Source: Struthidea cinerea (Eukaryota; Chordata; Aves; Passeriformes; Corcoracidae). From it: 64,000 bases of DNA. A program made the translations under genes and the position numbers. The stretch is from contig VZTI01005021.1 in the NCBI GenBank assembly GCA_013397865.1, forward strand, positions 747-64,746, given 5' to 3'. Below, piece by piece: positions 1 through 11,249 of the stretch. Every line of letters begins with the position of its first letter. Position 1 is the stretch's first letter. Below the pieces are notes generated by a model. It was not told the DNA's origin. It saw only the letters and a program-made list of their open reading frames with translations, and did no database searches.

Positions 1-108
1 CCTGATAAAACTCAGAGTTTTCTTTGGAGTTCTGGCTGCTCAGAAAGGCGACTTTCATGTCCAGTGGCGGAGTCTACTGGAGACGCTCTTCATGGGCAGT
101 TCGAGGCT
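1..108 (-). mobile_element. Candidate retroviral leader (untranslated), cut by window edge
   Basis: This sequence follows the candidate primer binding site in the minus direction. No coding sequence can be recognised in this short piece. Its assignment rests only on the adjoining LTR and primer site. Confidence 0.4.
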
Positions 109-128
109 GCTCCATGTTCTAGGCGCCA
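109..128 (-). other. Candidate retroviral primer binding site (tRNA-Lys type)
   Basis: The minus strand reads TGGCGCCTAGAACATGGAGC directly inside the LTR end. The TGGCGCC core followed by GAACA.GGA resembles the 3' end complement of lysine tRNA used by many retroviruses, with a few changes. The position two bases beyond the inferred LTR edge is where a primer site belongs. This makes 1-108 a leader and predicts internal retroviral sequence to the left of the window. Confidence 0.55.
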
Positions 129-130
129 GA

Positions 131-544
131 TATTACCGTAATTTAGCCCGGTTCCATGGGTCCCGCAAGCCCACAGAACCTGGGGCATTTTCGGTATTAC
201 TGTCAGGCGGCAAAGAGGCAGGAAGGAGATTCGCCTTTCATCCTGCTGGGTGGTTTATTCCATGCTTACAGCTGAACTCCAAAGCAAATCTCAAACCCGA
301 TCCCGAGGGCCCCCGTTTTACCTGGGGCCAGGGGGAAAAGGTGGGATTAGGGAATGGGGACCAATGGGAGAATGCCAGGGGAGTGACGAGGCTTACAGCC
401 AACCGGGAGATTCAAACCGGGACAGACCATACCAAGGAACAAAGCATCCCAGGGGAATGCTTCGGGCCACCCCTACACAAAGGCATATTCACTGATCCCC
501 ACATCTGGGAGGTGTTTTTTTCCCAGGTTAATGCCTCTGCCCCA
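131..544 (-). mobile_element. Endogenous retrovirus LTR, reverse orientation (ERVK-like)
   Basis: Read on the minus strand, the element starts TGGGGCAGAGGC at 544 and carries an AATAAA signal (TTTATT on + at 254-259). It ends at about 131, two bases before a TGGCGCC primer-binding motif. It is much more GC-rich than its surroundings. The terminal bases next to the primer site read TA instead of the canonical CA, so the inner boundary is a best guess. No target duplication can be checked because the other end lies outside the window. Open frames across it (for example 92-547) are not genes. Confidence 0.6.
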
Positions 545-3222
545 TAATCTAAGTAAAAGACAGAAAAGAGAACTAAACCTCTATTTACATTACTTTCTGT
601 GATGAAATCACAGTTGAAAAGTATTAATTGTAGAGCAGAACTAAGTGGTACAGCTCTTCCACTTGGTCCACATGACGTGATATGGGAAACATGGGTTTCA
701 ATTTATGCATCTTTCTTCTGCCTCCTGCTTTGGAAGGAATGCAATGTCCAGGAGATCAGTGGATCCCCAGCTGAATGGAAGGGCAGTGCATCTCAAAGAG
801 CGGCTGTGTTTGAGCATTAAGAAAGTGATAGCTTGTGAGTGGGTCCTATGATTTGCTCTCTGGTATGAGAGTGTGTTAGCCTAAAACAGTGGTTTCCTCA
901 ATAAGTGTGGGCTTTAGGACTTCTTCTTAAATGTGTGCCTGAAGAAAATTTGGGGTTAAAACTCCCTCTTATCTTCCATCCAGATGCAAGTTGAAAACAC
1001 CCCAACTGAGGACATTTTTAGGCTTTTCTGTATTATCTGTACTGTCCTGCTTTCTGCACGTAGACAGAGAGGATGTTACAAAGGAAACTCATATCCCCTT
1101 CATGTTTCATCTCTACATTTCTTGGGGCAAAAGCAAATCTTATATGTGAAAAGCATTTGCCTAGAAAACCATTTGGATTCATGCACTTGGTCATAGCACA
1201 ACAGAACAAGTTTCTCTACCACCAACAGAAGACATTAGCGTGCATCAAGAATGAAAATGGAACAGCGATTCTTACACTTCTTTGTGAAATGTTTTAAGGT
1301 CAGTAGTTAGGGGAAACAAAATAAATGAAAACGGCAAAATGTCTTTGCAGATTCAGTGTTATGTGTGCAAAGTAAAATTACTATAAAGATAGTCTGGCTC
1401 CAGCTTTTAACAGTTGAAACTTTACTGATGACAGTGAATTACATCAGGGTACACCTGGACTAGCTCAGCAGGGTAGACATCTTACATTTACTTGCTGAAA
1501 GCTGTGGCTTATATTCAGAGGCCAGTGGGTCTTTTAGTTATAACTAACTCTGAACTTGTAAGTAATTTTTCTGGAAAAAAAGAGACAGGATTTATCTAGC
1601 TTCATTTTTATCCAAGTAGAATTTAAGTAGGAAAATTTCTGTCTGCATTAACTGTTTTAAAGCTACTGTACAAAGATTCACATTAGTCTAAGTGAAAAGG
1701 GAAGTAGGACCACTGGCTTTAGAGAATCCATCTGCAGAGTCAAGAATGCAAGCTGAATTTATGGAAGTCATATGTTAATTATATATGCAGTAATGTAATG
1801 CAAATGGGCACCCACCTGCATGGAAGTACATTAATAATACTTGATAGTATTAATAGAATTCATGTGAAGGAAATACCATGTTTGATTTTATGTATTTTCC
1901 TGTTTTTCTTTTAATGTTTAGTTAACAAGAAAGATAAAAAAAATAAAAAGAAAAAAATCTACTACAGGTAGGTTGCACTGTCATGCAATAATAAATTACT
2001 TAAACTGCAAGTAGCCCAATTCCTTTTATATGGTCCCTCTTTGCCACAGAGTTTCTTATTCAGCAATCCCTATAAAAAGACCTATTAACAAAAACATATG
2101 GTGGTTGGAGGGCTCTGACTTTCTCAGCAAGGTAATATATAATATAATTAATTAAGCCTCTGGGCCATCTTAATATCAACGGGAGTAGGTATTTGTTTAA
2201 AGAAAGTCATGTGCCTATTAATTTGCTGAATTGAGGCCTAAAATAAAGAGGAAAATACTGTATGTGGTTATGTCATAAAAGATAGCAATCCTCTGGCTAC
2301 ATAGGAGGGGTCTGAGTTAAGGTTATGCAGGACCATGTATTCAAAAGCTTTAGTTTTTTTCTTCTGCAGGTGGAAAGCAGGTTTTTACACACTTTTATAA
2401 AGTGCTGTACAATGCAACATACATAGTATGGCACAAGTTGGAATTCCAACTACCTGCCATAAAGTCCCATATCTTAATCTCAGTATTATTCCAACAGTTG
2501 TTGAGAGCCTGTTGCTGAGGGTCCCTGCTAGGACTGACTCTTAGGACAGGCCCAGCCACAGGCTCACGCTGGTTAATGACGCTTCTCAGATACCAGAAAT
2601 GCACTTGTCTTGTCTTCATGCCTCAGTGCACTTCCAAAGCACAATGTCAGTCATAAAAACCACTCAGGCTGCTCTGCATGATTGTTCAATTAAAGAGCAC
2701 AGATAATTTCCAAGACTATTTCGAGTATAAACACGGGCCGTTATCTACGCGTCTTTTAGCCTTACGAAGAAAATACAAATGTTGAGAGGGGAATGAAACT
2801 GAAATGTGAGGAAAACAGCTTATGCAAATAGTAGTTCGTCTTTTCTTTGCTTTTCTTCTTCTAAATTTAATTGACAAAATCATGAGCTAATGGAAGGGTC
2901 CACAAAGCAGAGTTTTTCCTCCTCTGCCTCATCTATGATGAGTGTGAGGACACAGATTACAGAATCTATTTTTAAAAAGTCTATTCTCAGCCTTTTTGGA
3001 GATATACAGAAGTTTAAATAATTGCTCTGACATGCCTGAGCCAAAAGGCCTGTTCAGCCACAGGGAGTCTATCCCAATAATTTAGACAATCTTTAAATTG
3101 AAACTATTTGCTGGAAAAGTTCTTTGAATGTGTCATTATGGTAAGTAAAAAAATACTCCGTTGCATAGCATCAGCACAACAACTCTGAATCTTTGTGACC
3201 TAAGTAATGCCTGGGGTCTGTG

Positions 3223-3264
3223 TTTAAAGAAAGGGAAATGTTTCCCTTTTAAAGAAAGGGAAAT
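3223..3264. repeat. 17-bp direct repeat with 9-bp inverted repeat
   Basis: TTTAAAGAAAGGGAAAT occurs exactly twice, at 3223-3239 and 3248-3264. Between and overlapping them, AAAGGGAAA-TG-TTTCCCTTT (3230-3249) is a perfect hairpin with a 2-nt spacer. It sits about 220 bp upstream of RIT2 exon 3. Confidence 0.9.
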
Positions 3265-3480
3265 TGAATTTTTGTATATTGAGGTAGTGTGATAGAAGCG
3301 ACTCTCTTTTGCTAACACTTTGTAGTGACGATAGGATTTCAAAAAGAGACTTTTGAAATAAAACAAGTTTGGTTCAGACTGGAGAGCTCTTGAAAAGCCT
3401 ACTCCAAACTAGCAAAGCTATTTCATTTTCCGTTCTCTGAGCCACTCATATGCTTAAGCAAAGTGCACTGTGTTTTTCAG

Positions 3481-3554
3481 AGGATGCCTATAAAACTCAA
3501 GTCCGAATTGATGATGAACCAGCCTATTTGGACATTCTAGACACCGCTGGACAG
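3481..3554 (+). CDS. RIT2: RIT2 coding exon 3 (Ras-like GTPase Rin, G3/switch II part)
   Basis: This 74-bp exon gives 24 full codons after two bases (AG) that complete a Glu codon split by the upstream phase-1 intron. The peptide reads DAYKTQVRIDDEPAYLDILD followed by TAGQ. It ends on the G3 box DTAGQ, whose final Gln is the catalytic residue equivalent to Ras Gln61 (about residue 78 in RIT2). The acceptor is a pyrimidine stretch ending TTTTTCAG, and the donor is CAG|GTGAGT, a full consensus. AYLD after EP fits RIT2 better than RIT1, which by recollection has ANLD. IDDEP, with Asp rather than Asn, is RIT1-like by recollection. RIT2 is a neuron-enriched plasma-membrane GTPase without a CAAX box that binds calmodulin through its C-terminus. 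The acceptor is followed directly by another AG; using that one would break the frame with the family pattern, so 3481 is chosen. Confidence 0.95.
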
Positions 3555-3997
3555 GTGAGTAATTCTCCAATGTGAGTCATTCAATCAGAGATAAACTCAA
3601 AGATTTTAACCTCGGAGGTATGTGTCAGTCTACTAGAAACAAGGCTCCCTATTCAAACATAAAGGAAGCAGTGGCAGAATAACATAGAGGAATTAACAAA
3701 GGAGAAGATAAAAGGAGTGCTGCAGCACAGCACAGTGTAACTTCGAAATCTCATCAGAGGAGACAGACAGGCTGAAATGAACAGTAGATAAAAAGATGTT
3801 TGTTTCTTTTTCTTTTGTAAGCAGGAACATCTATCACAATAATGGAATGAATAAATACTGTGTTGATTGTCTTATGTCTTTCCCATTCCTCCTTTTTTAC
3901 ACATATTACAGGAATTTTCTGGTCTACTTTTAGGCTAAGAATTTTGTTACATTTCTTCTTCTCCCCACATTATATCTAAATATCACATGCTCACCCA

Positions 3998-4235
3998 TAA
4001 GGAAAATATCTTCATGCCAAAAGTAACACACAGGGTACATACACAGGTTTTCCAGAGAAAGCTGTGGCTTCCCAGTCCCTGAAAGTGTGCAAGGCTAAGC
4101 AGGATGGGACTTGGAGCAACCTGGTCTAGTGTAAGGTGTCCCTGCCCATGGCAGGGGGGTTGGAATGAGATGAAATTTAAACTCCCTCCCAAGCCAAACC
4201 ATCCTGTGATTCTGCCATTTCTATGACAGCATGTC
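3998..4235 (+). mobile_element. CR1 LINE 3' fragment
   Basis: The sequence follows the typical avian CR1 tail in sense order: AGAGAAAGCTGTGGCTTCCC, CCCTGAAAGTGT, GGAGCAACCTGGTCTAG, AAGGTGTCCCTGCCCATGG and GGTTGGAATGAGATGA, ending near CCTGTGATTCTG. It is 5'-truncated, as usual for this family, and clearly diverged. Confidence 0.9.
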
Positions 4236-4683
4236 TGCTGTGTGAACATCAGTCAGGGAATTAAGTTTCATATACAGTAATGAAGAAGAAGGAGTTAAAT
4301 AAAATAATTTCTTCTACCTGACTCAGTTCGTTCCCTTTCCATCTCGAGATATTTTTACAGTTTAATCAAAGTGCTGCCACTTGCTGATCTTTTCCTCAGG
4401 TGTGTCTCAGGGTCTGTTTGAAGGATGTTCTAGTTTCTCAGGTTTCCATAGTGCGTGTGCACCTTGTTCAGGAACGAGACAACCAACAGGGAGCTTAAAT
4501 GTACTTAATTAAACAAAGAAATGTTTGAGAAGCAAAAGCCTGGTCACCTTGTTTTCAGCTTCCCAGATGTCTGAATGCACCTGAGATGGGCATTGAACAT
4601 GGTGCGGAGCGCAGTCTGCTGCCAGAAATTTACAGGAAGTTCATCTGCTGTCAGTCATTTCCATATACACAATTTTTGCATGA

Positions 4684-4702
4684 TTTTTTTTTTTTTTTTT
4701 TT
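4684..4702. repeat. Poly-T run
   Basis: An uninterrupted run of 19 T. It creates an artefactual Phe-rich open frame. Confidence 0.95.
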
Positions 4703-4977
4703 AATTTTGGATCATATGAAAAGGCTAGAACTAAACCTCATTCTTAATTTATGGGAGGGGGATATGATTGCCAAGGTTATGAGTTTTATCAGAATGAACA
4801 ACTGTAAGGTAAGGAAAGAATTCAGAATAATTCAGTCAGTGGAAGGTGGTAAGAACAATAGGAGGGGAAAGCTGGAGACTTTTAAATTTTGTGTCTATTA
4901 GGAAGGGAAATATCTACAATATTAGAGGTCCATGGCATGTAGTGACCTAGTAATGAAATATGGTACAGATATTTCAT

Positions 4978-5245
4978 AAAATCATGGAATTTTTAAGGTT
5001 GGAAAATATCTTTAAGATCATTGAGCCCAACCATTAACCCAGCATTCCCAAGCACACCACTAAACCACATCTCCAAGTGCCACAGCTACAAGTTTTTCAA
5101 ATCCCTCAGGGAATGGTGACTCCACCACTGTCCAGGCATCCTGTGCCAGGGCTTGAAAACCCTTTCAGAAAAGAATTTTTTCTTACTGTCCAGTCTAAAC
5201 CTCCACTGTTCCCTGAGCCATTCCTCTCTGTAGCAAGCAGAGGCC
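4978..5245 (-). mobile_element. CR1 LINE 3' fragment, reverse
   Basis: The + strand shows the reverse complement of a CR1 tail: AAATCATGGAATTTTTAAGG, AAGATCATTGAGCCCAACCA, ACCACATCTCCAAGTGCCAC, TCCACCACTGTCCAGGCA, CTGTGCCAGGGCTTGA and TTTTTCTTACTGTCCAGTCT. It is old and diverged. The outer (5') end is not sharp. Confidence 0.85.
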
Positions 5246-5249
5246 TGTG

Positions 5250-8200
5250 GCAGAAGCACCACACTCAGCAGATTCATCAACTCAGGCCATTGCACAGCCT
5301 GGGCATAGCTATTCTGCTTCAGTTGAAATGATTCTACCAAGTTGATTTGATGTGACAAAAACTGTTTTAAATTCCCCTGTCGTTCCAGTGCAGATTGTCA
5401 TCACTGAAACACATTCCCTCTAGGGGCTAGGAAGCTCTTCCCACTTTCCCTCCCCACAATTTTTCAGGAGCTGTCCATTCTAAGTGTCCTGGACTTAGCT
5501 GCTTCCCTTAGCAGATGTCTTTGGATTTGTTGCCCCTCTATCTGCACCACACAGCTCCAGAATAAATCAAGACCTAATCCAACTCCCATTGAAGTCAGCA
5601 GCTGAAATAGGCTCTTTCTTCACAGAGGACTTAATGGTGCTCTCACTGAAGCTCACACAAATTCTGCTCTGACTTCGGTGACTCAGGGTAAAAATCCAAA
5701 GCACCCAGTTGAGCTGCTGCTGCTGTGTGCCTTGATGGTACCTAGTTGTTTTCATTACCCTGGGTTTTACATCAAATAGGAGATGGTGTTACAGCTTCTA
5801 AATCAGGCAATGGAAATCTCATTTGTCTGGGTGTCCTTGCAGTCATAAATACTTCATCATCAACTTTGAATAATGACTTTAATCACTTCAGAAGATCAGG
5901 GAGCTAAAATTGTAATTCATCCCTATTTGGGAACACAAGAAGTCAATAGAGAAACTGACTGCATTTAATGTATTTTGTTCTTGTGCTCGAGGATATATTT
6001 CAGCAAATATGTTTCTCCTTTCCCTCCTGTACCTATGGACTGATTGAGAGTTTCAACACTGACCAAATTAACTACTAATAATTAATACAGTTTTAAATTG
6101 ACAAGTCTAGACTGAAAAACCCGCATGTGATTTCATACCTGACACTGCATAAAAGTCTTTGATATTTTAACTGGTAGATCCAGTATGAAGCACTTAAATC
6201 ATAAATGGTGCTTCAAAAATACATTTGTGTTCTCAACTTTCTGAAGTTGAAAAAGGAAACAAAACAAGCATTCAAACAATGTGAAAACCAGAAATATTAA
6301 TAAAATTGCTCATCTGGTTACTGATTTTTCTCATGCGTATATAAAGACTCTGTAACATAGAGCAATTGTTTGTCTCAGGAAGAAAACTGATGTTCCATGA
6401 AATCTGGATACATATTTTGTACACAATCATTTGTCCTTTTGTGCTCTTCCAATACTGTTTTTTCACTGAAGGCACAACAAGAGGCATTTTCTTAATGAGT
6501 GTAAGGGTTGGTGCAAGCAGTTGTGCTTCACTGAACTCACTACACCTGCTTTTAACCACCCTCTACACTTGCCAGCAGGGCAGCCTGTGTTTGCTCACCA
6601 GAATCAAATTCAGACAGAATATGTTTACCTCAGACAGTTTCAGGTGCAGGTATTGATGGAGCTCCTTGTAGCTGGATTGTCATAAACAGACTTGACTTGA
6701 GCTGTTCCTACCAAAAAAAAGCTTGTAAATGTGTCGTGCTGCAAGGAAATGAACAAAAAAATTCATGCTGGTATTCCTTTTCAGTGGCCCAACTGAATCT
6801 AGAAGAAGCTGTCAGTAATTCCTTTGGTTAGCTGTCAGTGATGCCTTTGGCTCTTTAACTAGAAGTAATATTCTTAACCCAAAACTTTTATTTTTGCAGC
6901 TACGTTTCAATTAAATCCAAAACAAGAAGCAAATAAAGCCAAGTAGAGTAAATGTGAGATTGAGATCATATTTATAAAATTGAGGAAGTTTATTTTTTAG
7001 CTGTTAACTCCCAAGGCTAGCTACAATAGGGCATGTGGAGTATATAGGACAAACTTAATGGAAATCTGCAAATGCAAATTAGTATCCATAAAGATAGCTT
7101 GAACTTCCTTGTTCACCCATATGGGACATTTTTTGAGTAACTCTCCCTTGAAATTCACCCCTGTCCATTGGGTTTGGAAGTGGCGTTGGTGGCAGTAATT
7201 CTGCGATTTCCCTTTTCTTAACCAAAGCATCATAAAAATAATCTGCTCTTACATTTAGTCTAAACTGATGTAAAGTCTTTGATTTCCAGCAAACTTGCAG
7301 GTGCAAATGAAAGGACGTTCAGCCCTCAAGCACTTTTTTCTGCATTCAGTTCCCTTCACAATTATTCTCGGGGAGTGACAACCCCCAACTGCTCCAACCG
7401 CTCACAAAAATCCTCCACACAGAGTTATAGAAACCTTCTGTTCGCTCATTTATGCTTTCGCACCCTCTCTTCTAGCTTAAAAATATGCTGCTACTTCTGG
7501 AGCCCAGAAGTATGCTCCTCATGGAGCACACACAGCAGTTATCTCTCCTGCTGTATTTATAAACTGTTGACTGACACAGGGGCTTTTATTCTTGCCACAG
7601 CTTTCCTCTGTGTGACACATTACCCAATCTCTCTGTGTAGACCTCACGCCGAACACTAAAAGAGCAGCAGAGTTCCCTTCACTGAAAAGCAATCTGATCT
7701 GATATGTAAAAGAGGCAAAAATTGTTTTCAGATACAAAGCAGGCAACTGTGTGGAAAAATGGGTTTCTGTACCTGTCAGCGAGACAGTACATTCCAAGAT
7801 TACTGCACCAATTTTTGTTTGCTAAAAAGTGAGCTTTTTATGATAAACTTAGTGCACCAGTATATTTCCCAGGTGTGAGTCAGAGACTTGAAAAATTGGC
7901 CTTAAAATGTGATGGCATGCCATTTCAGGGAGATTTTCCTTTGTCTGGAGCTGTGTGCGCATGAATTCATTTCCAGACAGACACTTTTCAACCTGACAAC
8001 AGCAGTGCGCTCGGTACCGAAATCCATCTCTCAAATTGCTAGCAAATCACAGGACATGTTTATCCTGCCAACCTGCAGGACTATGATTCTTACCCCCTGC
8101 TTCAAGCTTTGAAGAGGAACAGTATTAGTCCCAAGAGCCCTTCAGATAAACACACTTTCTCAGGCTAAACACTATAGTCCGATGATTCACTCAGGCTGTT

Positions 8201-10900
8201 ATCTGAGACCCTTCTGCTTATTATCTAAACATGCTGCTCTAATCCTGAATCAATGGAAGTGAAATCTCAAAGTACACTAGTGCAGCTTATCTCAAGGAAA
8301 TGTAAAATGCCTTTTTGGCAGTAATTATGTCTTAATGGGCCTTTACAGCATGTTCTTATGAGGGGAAAATAATTTTATTGCACTTTCTGGTAGGTACTGT
8401 AGTGCACAAATGAAACCCATTTTATTTTTAAAGCATAGGCATATTGAAGTAAGTAGCAACTATTAACGCAGTGTCTTAGGTGAGAAGAGCATTAGTTTTA
8501 TTTCCTTTGTATGTTGTTGTTCCACAGGCTGTTGAAAACATACTTAGAAATTCAAATCATAGCACTGAACATTTCCTGGTTGTACAGTTGTACAGACTAT
8601 CTGGGAAGAGATAAAACCTCTCCCTTGACCAAGTAATTTTATTTGCCAATGGACAGATTGTGAAGAAACACTTATTTGGCACAGATACGGAGCGGAAAAA
8701 ACAGTTGCAGTAAATCACAGATGAAATTGCGATCCTGACACCAATTTCCTTCAAATCATGGGCAAAATATTCCTTGACTTCAGTAGGAAAAGATCTAGGC
8801 ATATACTGATAAAAAGGAGTATATTACCAAAGGAAGAACAGGCAACTGGCAGCCAAGATTCCCAACTTCCTTTCTCATCCGTGCCCATGAGTGAATCATG
8901 ATGCAATAAAGGGTGGATCAGTTTGTATTTCTAGGCCTGCATTTATCTTCCTGTCAAACAGGTGCAATAAAACGTTGCAGGGAACAAGCATTTAGGGTGA
9001 ACATCAGCATTTATTGAGTCTGACAGTACCAGATTCCTGCCCATTGCTACCATTCTGCTTCAGCAAAGTCAGTAGTAGTGTTTCCACACTGCGAGTGGAG
9101 CAAAACTTTCCTATGTTTTCTGTTCTCTTTCAACAAAGTCTTGTTTTTTTCCTCTCTTGAAATGCTTTCCCTCTCACTGTTCTTTGTCTTTCTTTAACTG
9201 GCAACTTCCAAAACCACAGTGATAGACAGCGATGCTGCTAAAAGATTAATGGTTTTTCCCCTTTTTAATAAATTGAGAACACAAGAGAAGAAAATACATT
9301 ATTACAAATTCTGATAAAAGTAGAAAAGTCTTTTTTTCTTCTTTCCAAGCATTTCTTTGTTGCATTTCCTTGTGGGCTTTTAATTTTGTGGTTGTTATTG
9401 GGGTGGGGCTTTTTTATTATTTTATTTAATTTGGCTTTGAGGTGGCTTTATTTGTTTGGTTGGTTTTATTCTGGTGTACACTGTATGGAAAACACCTATA
9501 TAAACACCTCCCATATGAATAAACTTCGTCCAGGTCCTCCACAACATTGTGACAATGTAAATTCGCCTTTTCTCCCATCACTAGAAAATATTCTGCACCT
9601 TTTCTTTACACCAGTGAATGGTACTGAAGTACTTTGAAGTTCCAGCAGACACTGCACATACTCTAATGTGTCCTGATTTCTTTATATATATATGTGGCTG
9701 TCCTAGATAATATCACCAGGAATTCCATTTTACAGAGGCTTGCTACCAAAAGCTACTTGTTACCAAGCAGTGGTACACAAACCAGGGACGCCAGTGGGCA
9801 GAAAACTGTATTCTACCTCTGTCAGTTTCCACAAAGCTCACATCGTAATTATATTTACAGGACTAAAAAATTGGCTTGAATGCTGAGAAAATAAGCAAAT
9901 ATTACAGCACCACATGGTGCCCATTTCCCCTGACCAAATGACCAAGAAAAGTTCTTTTGCAGAGCAGGGCATTAATGCTTCTCAGGAAAAGTAGGTTGCA
10001 GCCAAAAAATGAGATTTTCAAAATTAAATGTCTTTTATGTCATTCTGTAGCCTTGAATGGTGGTGTCTCCAAACAAAGAGAACAAAAGCAGAGAGTCACA
10101 TAGTGTTATCTGAATCATCCAAACATTTCACTTACAAAACCACATGAGAAGGACTGCTGGAAAAGGCTTTCTAAAAATGTCATTTTTATATCCCACTACC
10201 AGGAGGGGAGTGGAAAAACTTAAAGACAGGTAATGTCTTTCAAGCTGGAGTTTCAATAATTTTGCCCCAGAACCTGGAAGTGAAATTGCCTCCTGCAAAT
10301 CAAACAAACACACAAAAAACCCCAACTAACAAACAAACAAACAGAAAAGTAAACCTCAGCAAATTTTGAACTCCACTGCTTGTTACCTTTATAATCTGGG
10401 AAATCCATCCAGATTTTTCAAAGAGGGATTGAGGAGCAAAGTAGAAACTCAATAAAATAATTAGTGAAAATATGAAATGTTTTCTGAGGGTTTTTTTCAT
10501 TTTTTTTCTTAACAAGCTATATTTTGGATATATATTTTCCTCACTTCCATAGAAGAAAGATTGCACATCTTGCGTACATTTTCGTGCCTGTTTTTGTTTT
10601 GTACCTATTGGATGAGGAGAATGAATTGTTGTCATGAGTGTTCCATGTCGTTATCAGAGCCGTGGGATGTGAGACAAACCACACCAGGGAACGATCTTTT
10701 CTTTCAATATGACAAAAAACTCACAAGCTTAGCAGTGGCCGCACTGACTGTACCTGTGTCAGAAATCAGTGTGGTACCTGGCTAACACCGTGGAGAAAGC
10801 TGAAGAAGCCAGGCTCCACTAACTTTTGGACTTGCATATGAGCTTTGGCCTTGTGTAGGAGAGTTTTGGCATATCACAGAAGATACTCAGTGCCTTTCAG
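5250..10900. other. Intronic stretch without recognised features
   Basis: This is AT-rich single-copy-looking DNA. I see no LTR ends, CR1 tail, tRNA fold or coding signal. There is a T/G-rich low-complexity patch near 9385-9475 and a CAAA-rich patch near 10300-10340. Confidence 0.6.
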
Positions 10901-10902
10901 GA

Positions 10903-11245
10903 TCATAAAATCATGGAATGCTTTCGATTAGAAGTGATTGCAAAACCCCTGCCATGGGTGGGGACACCTTCCATTAGACCAGGGCTCTCCAAGCCTTCTC
11001 CAACCTGCCCTTGGACACTGCCAGGGATGGGGCAGTCACAGCTTCTCTGGGCAACCTCACCACCCTCAAAAGGAAGAATGTCTTCCTGATATCCCATCTA
11101 ACCCTGCCCTCTGTCAGTTTAAAGCCATTCCTCCTTAACTTGTCACTCCATGCCCTTTTCCAAAGTCCCTCTCCAATGCTCTTGTATCCCCTCCTGGAAA
11201 GTGCCCCAAGGTCTCCCTGGATCCTTCACTTTCTCTGTTGGATCT
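10903..11245 (-). mobile_element. CR1 LINE 3' fragment, reverse
   Basis: The reverse-complement CR1 tail is well kept: ATAAAATCATGGAATGCTTT, CCCTGCCATGGGTGGGGACA, GGGATGGGGCAGTCACAGCT, TCTCTGGGCAACCTCACCAC and TCTGTCAGTTTAAAGCCATT, then the region of the RT-proximal 3' UTR. It is one of three CR1 pieces in intron 3. Confidence 0.92.
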
Positions 11246-11249
11246 TTTG

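Larger units (their letters stand above)
1..3480 (+). other. RIT2: RIT2 intron 2 (3' part)
   Basis: This is the sequence upstream of exon 3, ending in a standard acceptor at 3479-3480. No exon with the expected preceding peptide (G2/switch I region) is visible, so the intron begins left of the window. Positions 1-544 hold a reverse-oriented retroviral LTR with primer binding site. Positions 545 to about 3220 are AT-rich sequence in which I recognise nothing. A small tandem and inverted repeat lies at 3223-3264, about 220-260 bp before the exon. Confidence 0.85.

Noticed and set aside
92..547. 151-codon open frame
   Set aside because: It spans an LTR and primer binding site on the opposite strand and has no family features.
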